DNA from: Urinicoccus sp.
GTDB lineage: Bacteria > Bacillota > Clostridia > Tissierellales > Peptoniphilaceae
Direction: 5' to 3'
Assembly (NCBI GenBank): GCA_029983435.1
Contig: JASBZN010000007.1
Coordinates: 1 to 19,205 of the forward strand
DNA length: 19,205 nt
Position numbers and translations under genes: made by a program. Of this stretch, positions 1 to 6,988 are shown piece after piece (position 1 is the first letter of the stretch; every line of letters begins with the position of its first letter). The notes beneath the pieces were generated by a model that was not told the DNA's origin, ran no database searches, and saw only the letters and a program-made list of their open reading frames with translations.

Positions 1-863
1 ATAATCCCTATACTTAAGCAAAAGATAGTTTGTAGACCCATAATAGCAACAACGATAACTAAAATCAAAGGAATCATCATATAGGCAGGAACTCCGTCCC
101 GAACTTGTTGTAATAGAGCCAGGGCATCTGGACGTTCCACAGCCAAAAAGTCTAAAGTCTTTTGAGGAATATTCGCATAGGCTTCTGCTCCAGAAGCAGC
201 ATGAGTTGGCAAGCTAGATGAAGCTGCATAGAATAAAGCAATTGCAACTATTAAACTTAATACAGCCCATAATCCTTGATGGCGAATACGATCAATGATT
301 TCAACCTTTTGAATCCCAGAACTCACAACAGTGGTGTCTGAAATAAGACCTAAGTTATCTCCAAAACAAGCTCCACCAGTTACAGCACAAACGGTAAGTA
401 TAACATTTCCCCCTACAATATGGTTTAACCATAAAAAGATGGGAGCACAAGCAGCAAAAGTTCCCCAGCTTGTTCCTGTTGCGACGGATAAAACCCCTGT
501 TACAAATAAGCTCAAGGGTGCAATAATACGGGCACTAATCCCAACTTTTAGAGCAGCATTCACAATTGCAGCGCCAACGCCTGTGGACATGAAAACTCCT
601 GCCATAGCATAAGCCAACATCAAGATAAAAAAGACAACTTCAATTTCTTGTACACTTTCTACAGCAATATCCACGATTTCTGACGGTTTAATTCCTTCTG
701 TAATGAGGGCAATTAAGCCTGCATATAAAAAGGCTAGAGGACCTGCAAGTAACATATCAAATCCCTCTAGTTCGCCAGCTTGATTATAACCTTTTCCTGC
801 TAACAGTAACCAGGCTAGGACTGCCACAGGACTAAATTTTAAAATAGTTTTTAAAACTTTCAC
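1..863 (-). CDS. Na+/H+ antiporter, NhaC family (partial, 3' end outside window)
   Basis: Integral membrane antiporter expected to exchange sodium for protons and so help pH and sodium homeostasis. About 287 residues are visible; the gene runs off the left edge. The translation is strongly hydrophobic and has two family hallmarks: a GTSWGTFAACAPI stretch and, some 25 residues on, GGACFGDNLGLISDTTVVSS, the conserved Gly-Asp-Asn and Ser-Asp-Thr-Thr region of the NhaC superfamily (Pfam Na_H_antiporter). The start is a GTG at 861-863, chosen because a GGAGG at 869-873 sits 5 bases upstream and no ATG lies nearby in frame. A good promoter lies at 987-1015, so it is probably its own unit. Family assignment is firm; ion specificity is inferred. 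Confidence 0.88.
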   Translation of the reverse strand, partial: MKVLKTILKFSPVAVLAWLLLAGKGYNQAGELEGFDMLLAGPLAFLYAGLIALITEGIKPSEIVDIAVESVQEIEVVFFILMLAYAMAGVFMSTGVGAAIVNAALKVGISARIIAPLSLFVTGVLSVATGTSWGTFAACAPIFLWLNHIVGGNVILTVCAVTGGACFGDNLGLISDTTVVSSGIQKVEIIDRIRHQGLWAVLSLIVAIALFYAASSSLPTHAASGAEAYANIPQKTLDFLAVERPDALALLQQVRDGVPAYMMIPLILVIVVAIMGLQTIFCLSIGI

Positions 864-1211
864 AAATACCTCCAAGATGATTAAAATCTTTCTACAAAAT
901 TTACTATTTACCTCTAGTAAGTAGTAGCATCTTCATCATTTTATTTTTTTCTCAAAACTACATGCTTAAAAGCAATCGTACCCTTTATTATAAAAGTAAA
1001 TTTGTCTTCTTTCAAGGAAAAACAGGGAAAATAAAAATTTTTACTGTTCATTTTGCTTGTTTCCCTACAGTTTTCCCCTTGACAACAAAAATATATTCTG
1101 CTTATTTTTCAAATTTATACCTATTATATAGACAGATAAAAAGAATCTTCTGACAAATCCCTCTCTCTTTTTAACAACCTTCTTCTTAGTACCATCTTCT
1201 TAAAATGATAT
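864..1211. other. 348-base gap between nhaC-like gene and BMC gene
   Basis: AT-rich non-coding stretch. It holds the nhaC promoter and, within that leader, an imperfect hairpin at 903-925 (9-base arms with one mismatch around a 5-base loop). No convincing terminator for the NAD/BMC operon and no plausible small gene were seen. The reading frames here are low-complexity and lack ribosome binding sites. Confidence 0.5.
987..1015 (-). promoter_or_regulatory. sigma-A type promoter of the nhaC-like gene
   Basis: On the minus strand TTGAAA (1010-1015) is followed after exactly 17 bases by TATAAT (987-992). The predicted transcript starts near 980, leaving a leader of about 115 bases before the GTG start at 863. 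Confidence 0.75.
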
Positions 1212-1517
1212 TTAGACTCCCCTAAAAAAATTGGTCTCTTCAAATCCTTCTTGAATTTGCTTTAATGCCTCACTAACATCTGACATATCTCCTACAATGG
1301 CCAAAATAATAAAGTTTTGCGGACAAGATCCTCGAACATCGCCTACCTCTACTCCAGAAGCTTTTTCTGCAATATCGGCTGCACAAAGCATTTCAATCAC
1401 CTTCCCTTGGACTAAACCCAAGGCTCCAGGTTTTTTCTTTTCAAAAGATAAACCGCTCCGTTTTTCAATAATCTCCAAGGTTGCCTCTGAGGGTCCTTTA
1501 ATTAAACGAATATCCAT
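1212..1517 (-). CDS. BMC-domain microcompartment shell-type protein, GrpU/EutS-like
   Basis: A 101-residue protein with one BMC domain. The order resembles the circularly permuted EutS/PduU class: an N-terminal strand segment (residues 1-20), then PGALGLVQGKVIEMLCAADIAEKASGVE-like core (about 30-58) and the typical VGDMSDVSEAL segment (75-85). Between them, residues 63-67 read GSCPQ, with Cys65 in the loop that lines the pore in such shells. From memory, this GXCPQ motif is the signature of GrpU, a shell protein of glycyl-radical microcompartments that binds a 4Fe-4S cluster. The ATG follows AAGGAG by 6 bases and lies 30 bases after the radical SAM gene, at the end of the nad operon. No other shell or core-enzyme gene is in the window, so its role is unknown. 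Confidence 0.75.
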   Translation of the reverse strand: MDIRLIKGPSEATLEIIEKRSGLSFEKKKPGALGLVQGKVIEMLCAADIAEKASGVEVGDVRGSCPQNFIILAIVGDMSDVSEALKQIQEGFEETNFFRGV

Positions 1518-1547
1518 TATTTTCTCCTTCTAGATTTTTCCATCTTT

Positions 1548-2420
1548 TTATAAACGACGAAAGCTCTCGTCTTTATAGGCTTCGTTGCGAATACTTGCCC
1601 TAATTTGAGTCTTTAAATTCTCCACATCTTTTGGCAAATCCCCCGCTAAAGATAAGTAGTTTGACGCGTGATTGGACCTGAAAACACTAGGTCCCTTTCC
1701 ATGATAATGGTCTAAAAAAACATAAATTTCTTCCAAGGCTTCATCTGGACCAGCTGGCTTAAACTCCCCTTTTTTATAGGATTCTAAAAGTTCCGACCCT
1801 TCATCCAACATAAGTGTTAAGTAAGAGACATATTCTGGATTCATTTGGCTAATCACCTCTGCTGTCTCTTTTGCGTAAGAAATACTCTTTCCAGCTCCTG
1901 CCAAGCCTGTTATTAGAGTAACACTTTGAAAAATCCCCACTTCATGAAGTTTGGCTGCCGCTTTTATATAATCCTCTGCCTCCATATTTTTCTTAATCTT
2001 TTTTAAAAGTTCATTGGAGCCCGTCTCTAAACCTAAATAAACAATTCCTAGGCCAGCTTCTTTTAGCTTTTTCAATTCTTCCAGGCTTTTTCGATTTATA
2101 TCCAGGGCCGTTGCATAAATTCCTATTCGTTTACAAAGGGGAAATAAGTCTTTTAACTTAGTCATAAGCCGCAAAAGCCGGTCTGTCGAAAGACAAAGCG
2201 CGTCCCCATCGGCTATAAAAATTTTTTCATAGTCCTGAAAAGCTTGAGCTTCTTCTTCTAATTCTCGGAAAAGGTCTTTTTCCTCCTTGATGTGGAAGTG
2301 ATCTTCCTTATACATCCCACAAAAAGTACAGGTGTTGTTGCTACAGCCCACTGTGGCCTGAACAATTAAGGATCGCCATTCAGATGGCGGACGATATACT
2401 TTTCCCTCATAGGTCAGCAT
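1548..2420 (-). CDS. radical SAM protein of unknown substrate
   Basis: A 290-residue radical S-adenosylmethionine protein. Residues 26-34 give C-x4-C-x2-C (Cys26, Cys31, Cys34, within VGCSNNTCTFCGMYK), a one-residue-longer spacing than the usual CX3CX2C but typical of a COG1032-like group whose members keep the N-CTFC-MYK pattern. Later segments fit the radical SAM barrel: FIADGDAL (about 68-75), the LGLETGSNELLKKIKK region, and TLITGLAGAGK. It begins 16 bases after nadC behind AAAGGA and is followed by the BMC gene, so it belongs to the nad operon. Whether it acts in NAD chemistry or on the BMC protein cannot be told from sequence. It is not a glycyl-radical activase by its pattern. Confidence 0.85.
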   Translation of the reverse strand: MLTYEGKVYRPPSEWRSLIVQATVGCSNNTCTFCGMYKEDHFHIKEEKDLFRELEEEAQAFQDYEKIFIADGDALCLSTDRLLRLMTKLKDLFPLCKRIGIYATALDINRKSLEELKKLKEAGLGIVYLGLETGSNELLKKIKKNMEAEDYIKAAAKLHEVGIFQSVTLITGLAGAGKSISYAKETAEVISQMNPEYVSYLTLMLDEGSELLESYKKGEFKPAGPDEALEEIYVFLDHYHGKGPSVFRSNHASNYLSLAGDLPKDVENLKTQIRASIRNEAYKDESFRRL

Positions 2421-2436
2421 GGTGGTTTCCTTTCTT

Positions 2437-3294
2437 TTAAAGTTCCTTTAAATTCTTCATAGATAAGTCAATAATACCAGAAGAATGGGTTAAGGCCCCA
2501 CTGGAAATATAGTCAATCTTAAGTGTTTTTAAATCGGCAATCTTTTCCGCTGTAACATTTCCAGAAACTTCAATAAAAGATCTTCCATCAATTATTTCAA
2601 TGGCCTTTTCCATAGTTTGGTGGTCCATGTTATCCAACATAATAATACTTGCCTTATTTTCCACTGCTTCCTTCACCATGTCCAAATTTTCTGTTTCCAC
2701 AATAATGGTTCGAATATAAGGCGCATACGCTCTTGCTTTTAAAATCGCTTCCTTAACCCCTCCAGCTGCCTGGATGTGGTTATCTTTTAACATAATAACA
2801 TCCGATAAGTTGGTGCGGTGGTTTTTTCCCCCGCCAACTCTTACGGCATATTTTTGTAAAAGGCGAAGGCCCGGAGTCGTTTTGCGAGTGTCTAAAACAG
2901 CGATATTACTTCCTGCTAGTTGGTCCACAATCTTTCGAGTATAGGAAGCAACGGCACACATTCTTTGGAGAAAATTTAAGGCCGTCCGCTCTCCTGTTAA
3001 AATAGGACGAACATCTCCCTGGATTTTTGCCAGGAGGTCTCCCGCTTTAAAAGAGTCCCCTTCTTTTAAAAACCACTTTACTTTCACTTGGTCATCTAAG
3101 ATTTGAAAAACCCGCTCAAAGACATATTGACCACACAAAATGCCATCTTCCTTGGCCAAAAGATCTACACTCACTTCTTGATCTTCTTCGTAGATGGCAT
3201 TGGTAGAAAGATCTTCTGTTATAATATCTTCATCTAAAGCCCCTTGAATACAGGTGTCAACTTTTTTTAAATTATAATTTTCTAAACGATACAT
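2437..3294 (-). CDS. nadC: nicotinate-nucleotide pyrophosphorylase (quinolinate phosphoribosyltransferase)
   Basis: Converts quinolinate and PRPP to nicotinate mononucleotide, CO2 and pyrophosphate, the third step of de novo NAD synthesis. The 285-residue length is normal. Diagnostic segments are RTALNFLQRMC (103-113), DTRKTTPGLR (135-144), GGGKNHR (154-160), KDNH (170-173), the VETENL strand and LDNMD, and EVSGNV near the C-terminus; these form the substrate and phosphate-binding sites of the enzyme. It starts 12 bases after nadB with GAGGGG immediately upstream, in the order nadA-nadB-nadC. Confident call. Confidence 0.97.
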   Translation of the reverse strand: MYRLENYNLKKVDTCIQGALDEDIITEDLSTNAIYEEDQEVSVDLLAKEDGILCGQYVFERVFQILDDQVKVKWFLKEGDSFKAGDLLAKIQGDVRPILTGERTALNFLQRMCAVASYTRKIVDQLAGSNIAVLDTRKTTPGLRLLQKYAVRVGGGKNHRTNLSDVIMLKDNHIQAAGGVKEAILKARAYAPYIRTIIVETENLDMVKEAVENKASIIMLDNMDHQTMEKAIEIIDGRSFIEVSGNVTAEKIADLKTLKIDYISSGALTHSSGIIDLSMKNLKEL

Positions 3295-3306
3295 ATGCCC
3301 CTCATC

Positions 3307-4638
3307 TTATAAGTTATTTGCTTCAATTCTTTCTCTTAAACCCGCATGATTCGCTGCAAGAAACTCTTGCCAATCTCGAACTTTTGGTAAATTTTTACTT
3401 CTGGGATTAATAAGACCTTCCCCTAATTTAATGTCTTCAGCCACCACTTGGGCAAAAACCATAGACTCTAAGAGAGAATTACTGGCCAAGCGGTTTTTCC
3501 CATGGACCCCATTGCAAGAACACTCGCCAATGGCATAAAGGCCTTGAATGGAACTTCGGCTTTTTTGGTTTACATGGATTCCCCCCATATGGTAATGTTG
3601 CCCTGGTACAATGGGAATAAGGTCCTGACAAAGGTCCAATCCCCGGTCTTTACACATGGCATAGATATAGGGAAAGCGAGTCTTTACCACTTTGGAATCC
3701 AAATGCCTTAAAGACAAGTAGACATGGTCGGTTTTTTCCCTTTTCATTTCCGCGAAAATAGCTGCAGAAACAAGATCTCTCGGCTTTAACTCATCAGTAA
3801 ATCGCTGTCCTTGATGGTTTAAAAGATGGGCCCCTTCTCCTCGTAAAGCCTCTGTTAAAAGACGCTTCCGCCCATCTTTCTCCCTATGAAAAAGAGTCGT
3901 TGGATGGATTTGAATGTAGTCCAAATGTTCCATTTCTGCCTGGTAATTTCTTAAAATCCCCAGAGCATCTCCAGTAATATGACGAAAGTTGGTTGAATTT
4001 TCGTACAAGCCCCCTATGCCACCTGTAGCTAAAACAGTAGCTCGTCCGTAGACAGGATGGATGTTTTCTTGGGTAAAAGAATCTTCATTGAAGTGAAGAT
4101 ACACTCCTTGGCAAGTTTGCTCCTCTATAATTAAATCCACCATTTCCGTCTCTTCCATCACTTGGATATTTCCCCGACTTTTTACTTGTCGGACCAGCCC
4201 CTCAACGATAGCCTTGCCTGTTTCATCCTTGCAATGGACAATCCGCCTCTTCCGGTGACCCCCCTCCTTGGTATAGGAGAGTTCTTTTCCTTGACGGTCA
4301 AAATCCACACCATAAGTTAAGAGTTCCCTTAAAACACCTCTAGACCGGCGGATCATGGTCCTTACCGACTCTTTTCTGTTTTTATAGTGTCCGGCCTTTA
4401 GGGTATCTTCCATAAAGCAGTCAAAATCTGCATCCTCTTTTAAGACACACATTCCCCCTTGAGCCAGGTAGGAATTACAATCCTTCATTCCCTTTTTCGT
4501 CACCATTAAAATCGACAGAGAAGAGTCTAAAGCTAAGGCACAGAACAGACCTGCTGCTCCTGTGCCTACAATAATCACGTCATATTCACTTCTTAATTTT
4601 GATTTTTTCTTTTTTTGTATTTCCTCTTGTTGATTCAT
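3307..4638 (-). CDS. nadB: L-aspartate oxidase
   Basis: FAD enzyme that oxidises L-aspartate to iminoaspartate, the substrate of NadA. At 443 residues it is shorter than the roughly 540 of E. coli NadB, so the C-terminal helical region is reduced, as also seen in clostridial forms. Visible motifs: a hydrophilic N-terminal extension (1-18), the FAD-binding DVIIVGTGAAGLFCAL (20-35), NSYLAQGG (55-62), IQIHPTT, RGEGAHLLN, HYHMGGIHVN, and the C-terminal FAD signature with GVHGKNRLASNSLLESMVFA. The start codon directly abuts the nadA stop (no gap), implying translational coupling. Using oxygen or fumarate as acceptor cannot be decided from sequence; fumarate is likely in an anaerobe. Confidence 0.96.
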   Translation of the reverse strand: MNQQEEIQKKKKSKLRSEYDVIIVGTGAAGLFCALALDSSLSILMVTKKGMKDCNSYLAQGGMCVLKEDADFDCFMEDTLKAGHYKNRKESVRTMIRRSRGVLRELLTYGVDFDRQGKELSYTKEGGHRKRRIVHCKDETGKAIVEGLVRQVKSRGNIQVMEETEMVDLIIEEQTCQGVYLHFNEDSFTQENIHPVYGRATVLATGGIGGLYENSTNFRHITGDALGILRNYQAEMEHLDYIQIHPTTLFHREKDGRKRLLTEALRGEGAHLLNHQGQRFTDELKPRDLVSAAIFAEMKREKTDHVYLSLRHLDSKVVKTRFPYIYAMCKDRGLDLCQDLIPIVPGQHYHMGGIHVNQKSRSSIQGLYAIGECSCNGVHGKNRLASNSLLESMVFAQVVAEDIKLGEGLINPRSKNLPKVRDWQEFLAANHAGLRERIEANNL

Positions 4639-5565
4639 TTATTCTGCCAGCTCTAGCATCCTCTTCAAAGGCACACTGGCCTTTTCCATTGTTTCTTCAT
4701 CTAAAAATACTTCGTTTAAATCATCTCGCAAACAATCCCGTAATTTTTCTAAGGTGAGTTTTTTCATATCTTCACAAGTTTGCTTTAAATCAGTGAAATA
4801 AAACTTCTTATCTGGGGAATCTTTTTGAAGTTGGTAGAGAATTCCCCTTTCTGTACCAATAATAAATTCTTGGCAATCCGATTCTCTTGCTGTCTTAAGA
4901 ATTCCACTGGTAGAACCGATGTAATCTGCCAATGGATAGCAAGACGGATTGCTTTCTGGGTGGATTAAAACCAAGGCATTTGGGTGATCTTTCTTGGCTT
5001 TTTCAAGAACTTCTTTGGAAAATTCTTCATGAACTGGGCAGTAACCATCATGAATAATGATATTTTTTTCAGATAAAGAATCCTCTAAACGACTTTTTAT
5101 AAAATAGCCCAAATTTTTATCTGGACAGAGCAAAATGTTTTTGGCCTGAATTTTTTTTACAATTTTTACCGCATTCGATGAAGTTACGCAAACATCTGAA
5201 TGGGCCTTTGTTTCCGCCGTTGAATTGATATAAGTAACAACATAAAGGTCCTCATATTGCTTTTTGTATTCTTCAATGTCACTCCCATGAATCATGTCTG
5301 CCATAGGACAAAAAGCATTTTTTTCTACTAAGAAAACTCTTTTGTCTGGGTTTAAAAGTTTGGCACTTTCCCCCATAAACTTAACCCCACAAAAAACAAT
5401 CCGGTCTTTATTACTAGCTACTGCTTTTTTTGCTAAGGCATAAGAATCTCCTACAAAGTCAGCTACATCTTGCAAGTCTCCATCCACGTAATAGTGAGCT
5501 AAAATTAACGCATTTTTCTTTAATTTTAGCTCTTCTATTTCTTGGACTATTTCTTCTTTATTCAT
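4639..5565 (-). CDS. nadA: quinolinate synthase
   Basis: 4Fe-4S dehydratase that condenses iminoaspartate with dihydroxyacetone phosphate to quinolinate. The 308-residue protein has the three-fold pseudo-repeat of the family: AHYYVDGDLQDVADFVGDS (23-41), YINSTAETKAHSDVCVTSS (112-130), and HPESNPSC with GSTSGIL (202-223). By alignment from memory with the E. coli and Thermotoga enzymes, the cluster cysteines should be Cys86 (AFCPMAD), Cys176 (GYCPVHEE) and Cys264 (TCEDMKKLTLEKL); spacings of 90 and 88 fit the family. It is first of the nad operon, 86 bases downstream of exonuclease III, with GAGGG 6 bases before the ATG. A short palindrome at 5589-5601 lies in that gap. Confidence 0.96.
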   Translation of the reverse strand: MNKEEIVQEIEELKLKKNALILAHYYVDGDLQDVADFVGDSYALAKKAVASNKDRIVFCGVKFMGESAKLLNPDKRVFLVEKNAFCPMADMIHGSDIEEYKKQYEDLYVVTYINSTAETKAHSDVCVTSSNAVKIVKKIQAKNILLCPDKNLGYFIKSRLEDSLSEKNIIIHDGYCPVHEEFSKEVLEKAKKDHPNALVLIHPESNPSCYPLADYIGSTSGILKTARESDCQEFIIGTERGILYQLQKDSPDKKFYFTDLKQTCEDMKKLTLEKLRDCLRDDLNEVFLDEETMEKASVPLKRMLELAE

Positions 5566-5588
5566 TTCACACCCTCATTCATTTCCTA

Positions 5589-5601
5589 TTCTGTTACAGA
5601 A
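5589..5601. promoter_or_regulatory. short palindrome upstream of nadA, candidate operator
   Basis: Perfect inverted repeat TTCTGTTACAGAA (6-base arms, 1-base centre), 24 bases upstream of the nadA ATG in the only gap before the nad operon. It does not match any NiaR operator I can recall. Assignment as an operator is inference from position only. Confidence 0.3.
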
Positions 5602-5651
5602 GACGATTACTTAAAGATTAAAATTTATTTTACTGTAAGAGCCCCTATCTG

Positions 5652-6503
5652 TCAAACCCTTTCCTTAGGCAATTGGTCTAAATCCAAATACAAAAGAATA
5701 GGCGTATGGTCTTGGCGACTTCCAGAGTCAATCATCTTAGACTCCACTACAAAGTCTTTAATTCGCTCACTGACTAAAAAATAGTCGATTCTCCAACCAG
5801 AATTATTAATCTTACTGGTTTTTACCCTTTGAGCCCACCAAGTATACGCCCCTTCCACGTCCCCGTAGATATAGCGGAAAGTATCTACAAAGCCACGGTC
5901 CAAAAGCTTAGTAAAACCAAGTCTTTCTTCATCCGTAAAACCTGCCGATTCATGATTCGCATCTGGATTTTTTAAGTCAATTTCCTTGTGGGCAACATTA
6001 AAGTCTCCTGTCGCAATGACAGGCTTTATCTTGTCCAATTCCTCCAAATAATCCCCATATTTTTCATCCCAAACTTGCCTGTCACCTAACCGAGCCAAGC
6101 CATTTCCAGCATTGGGTGTATAAACTTGTGTTAAAAAGAACTTCTCAAATTCCAAAGTAATGATTCGCCCTTCAAAATCCATATTCCCAGGTGCGCCAAT
6201 ACTTGGAAAAGTCGCTTCCACATTTAAATTCTTTTTATAAAAACTGATGGTTCCTGCATAGCCCTTCCGCGCAGGCTCCACAGAAGACCTCCACACGTAA
6301 TTATAATCTGGAAACCATTCTGCTAGAGCTTGAACATGCTTTTTGCTAGGTCCCGTCATAGGAAGCTTCGTCTCCTGAAGAACCAAAACATCTGGGTCCT
6401 CCTCTTGCAAACTTCGTAAAACTTCCCTTGAAAGCTTTGCCCTTGCAGAATCACTGGTTAAAGCTGCATTTAAGGAATCAATATTCCAGGATATAAATTT
6501 CAT
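5652..6503 (-). CDS. xth: exodeoxyribonuclease III (AP endonuclease)
   Basis: Mg-dependent DNA repair nuclease that cuts at abasic sites and degrades 3' ends; 283 residues. Family motifs are plain: MKFISWNIDSLNAAL at the N-terminus (Asn in the metal site), VLQETKLP (catalytic Glu), RKGYAGT, YTPNAG with the catalytic Tyr, TGDFNVAHKEIDL (Asp-x-Asn), GFTDEERLGF, YTWW, WRIDYFLVS and the final DHTPI (Asp-His pair). The ATG at 6501-6503 is chosen because AGGAGG lies just upstream (6508-6513) and the protein begins as the family does; an in-frame upstream ATG at 6560 would overlap the promoter. Its stop is 86 bases before nadA, but a shared transcript is unproven. Confidence 0.95.
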   Translation of the reverse strand: MKFISWNIDSLNAALTSDSARAKLSREVLRSLQEEDPDVLVLQETKLPMTGPSKKHVQALAEWFPDYNYVWRSSVEPARKGYAGTISFYKKNLNVEATFPSIGAPGNMDFEGRIITLEFEKFFLTQVYTPNAGNGLARLGDRQVWDEKYGDYLEELDKIKPVIATGDFNVAHKEIDLKNPDANHESAGFTDEERLGFTKLLDRGFVDTFRYIYGDVEGAYTWWAQRVKTSKINNSGWRIDYFLVSERIKDFVVESKMIDSGSRQDHTPILLYLDLDQLPKERV

Positions 6504-6533
6504 CTTTCCTCCTATATAAATTTTCTTATTATC

Positions 6534-6542
6534 ATTATAGCA
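6534..6542 (-). promoter_or_regulatory. extended -10 promoter of xth
   Basis: TGCTATAAT on the minus strand, 31 bases upstream of the xth ATG; the -35 match 17 bases further up is poor, as expected for an extended -10 promoter. The 13 bases at 6534-6546 recur exactly in the CRISPR leader at 6884-6896. Confidence 0.65.
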
Positions 6543-6597
6543 TATACAAACGATCCTCATAATACGGATATTCCTTGATTCTAGTTAGTTTTCTAAA

Positions 6598-6808
6598 TGG
6601 TCATCCCCGCGTGTGCGGGTACTTCTGAGGAAGATGCCAATAAAGATTAACGGAACCAGGATCATCCCCGCATGTGCGGGTACTTCGGCGGACTGTACTT
6701 GAGGGTCGGAGTCGATTAGGGATCATCCCCGCATGTGCGGGTACTTCTGAGAGACAATCTTTTTTGCCGTTTTTCCGTTAGGATCATCCCCGCGTGTGCG
6801 GGTACTTC
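6598..6808 (-). CRISPR. type I-E-like CRISPR array, 4 repeats and 3 spacers
   Basis: Four 28-base repeats at 6598-6625, 6659-6686, 6720-6747 and 6781-6808 with three spacers of exactly 33 bases (6626-6658, 6687-6719, 6748-6780), so a strict 61-base period. The repeat has a stem CCCGC/GCGGG with a 4-base loop that varies (GTGT in repeats 1 and 4, ATGT in 2 and 3 on the plus strand), sparing the stem. Read on the minus strand it begins GAAGTACCCGC and ends GCGGGGATGATCC, close to the type I-E repeats of streptococci and lactobacilli, with an 8-base handle GATGATCC after the stem. The leftmost repeat is degenerate at its outer edge, marking the trailer end. No cas gene lies in the window. Confidence 0.93.
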
Positions 6809-6953
6809 TGTTAAAGATCCTCTACTTTTTGCCTTTTATTTTTTCAAAAGGCCTTTTTCCATTGATTTGCAATCCTTTGCTTTATTATAGCATATAGAGA
6901 TTATCTCCGTAGATCCTCTACTTATTTATAACAAAATAACACGTTTTAAGCAC
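6809..6953 (-). promoter_or_regulatory. CRISPR leader with promoter
   Basis: AT-rich stretch abutting the intact end of the array, hence the leader for leftward transcription. It contains TGCTATAAT (6884-6892, minus strand), a likely extended -10 promoter for the pre-crRNA; a 13-base direct repeat AGATCCTCTACTT at 6815-6827 (7 bases from the first repeat) and 6911-6923; and a perfect palindrome AAAAGGCCTTTT at 6846-6857. The repeated element might be a leader anchor for spacer acquisition, but that is inference. Confidence 0.6.
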
Positions 6954-6988
6954 AAAAAACCATCCAGCTTTTAAGCAAGATGGTTTTT
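6954..6988 (-). terminator. rho-independent terminator of the YoaK-family gene
   Basis: 10-base stem (6955-6964 with 6979-6988), an inner GCTT/AAGC pairing, and a run of U on the minus-strand 3' side. It overlaps the end of the gene, including the stop codon at 6971-6973, and isolates the CRISPR leader from read-through. Confidence 0.85.

Noticed and set aside
331..612. Plus-strand reading frame of 93 residues
   Set aside because: It lies antisense within the NhaC-type antiporter gene, which has clear family motifs.
962..1153. Plus-strand reading frame of 63 residues in the gap before the BMC gene
   Set aside because: Low-complexity AT-rich translation, no ribosome binding site, and it overlaps the minus-strand nhaC promoter.
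5566..5651. NAD-type riboswitch before nadA
   Set aside because: No recognisable conserved core, and the gap is short; only a small palindrome is visible.
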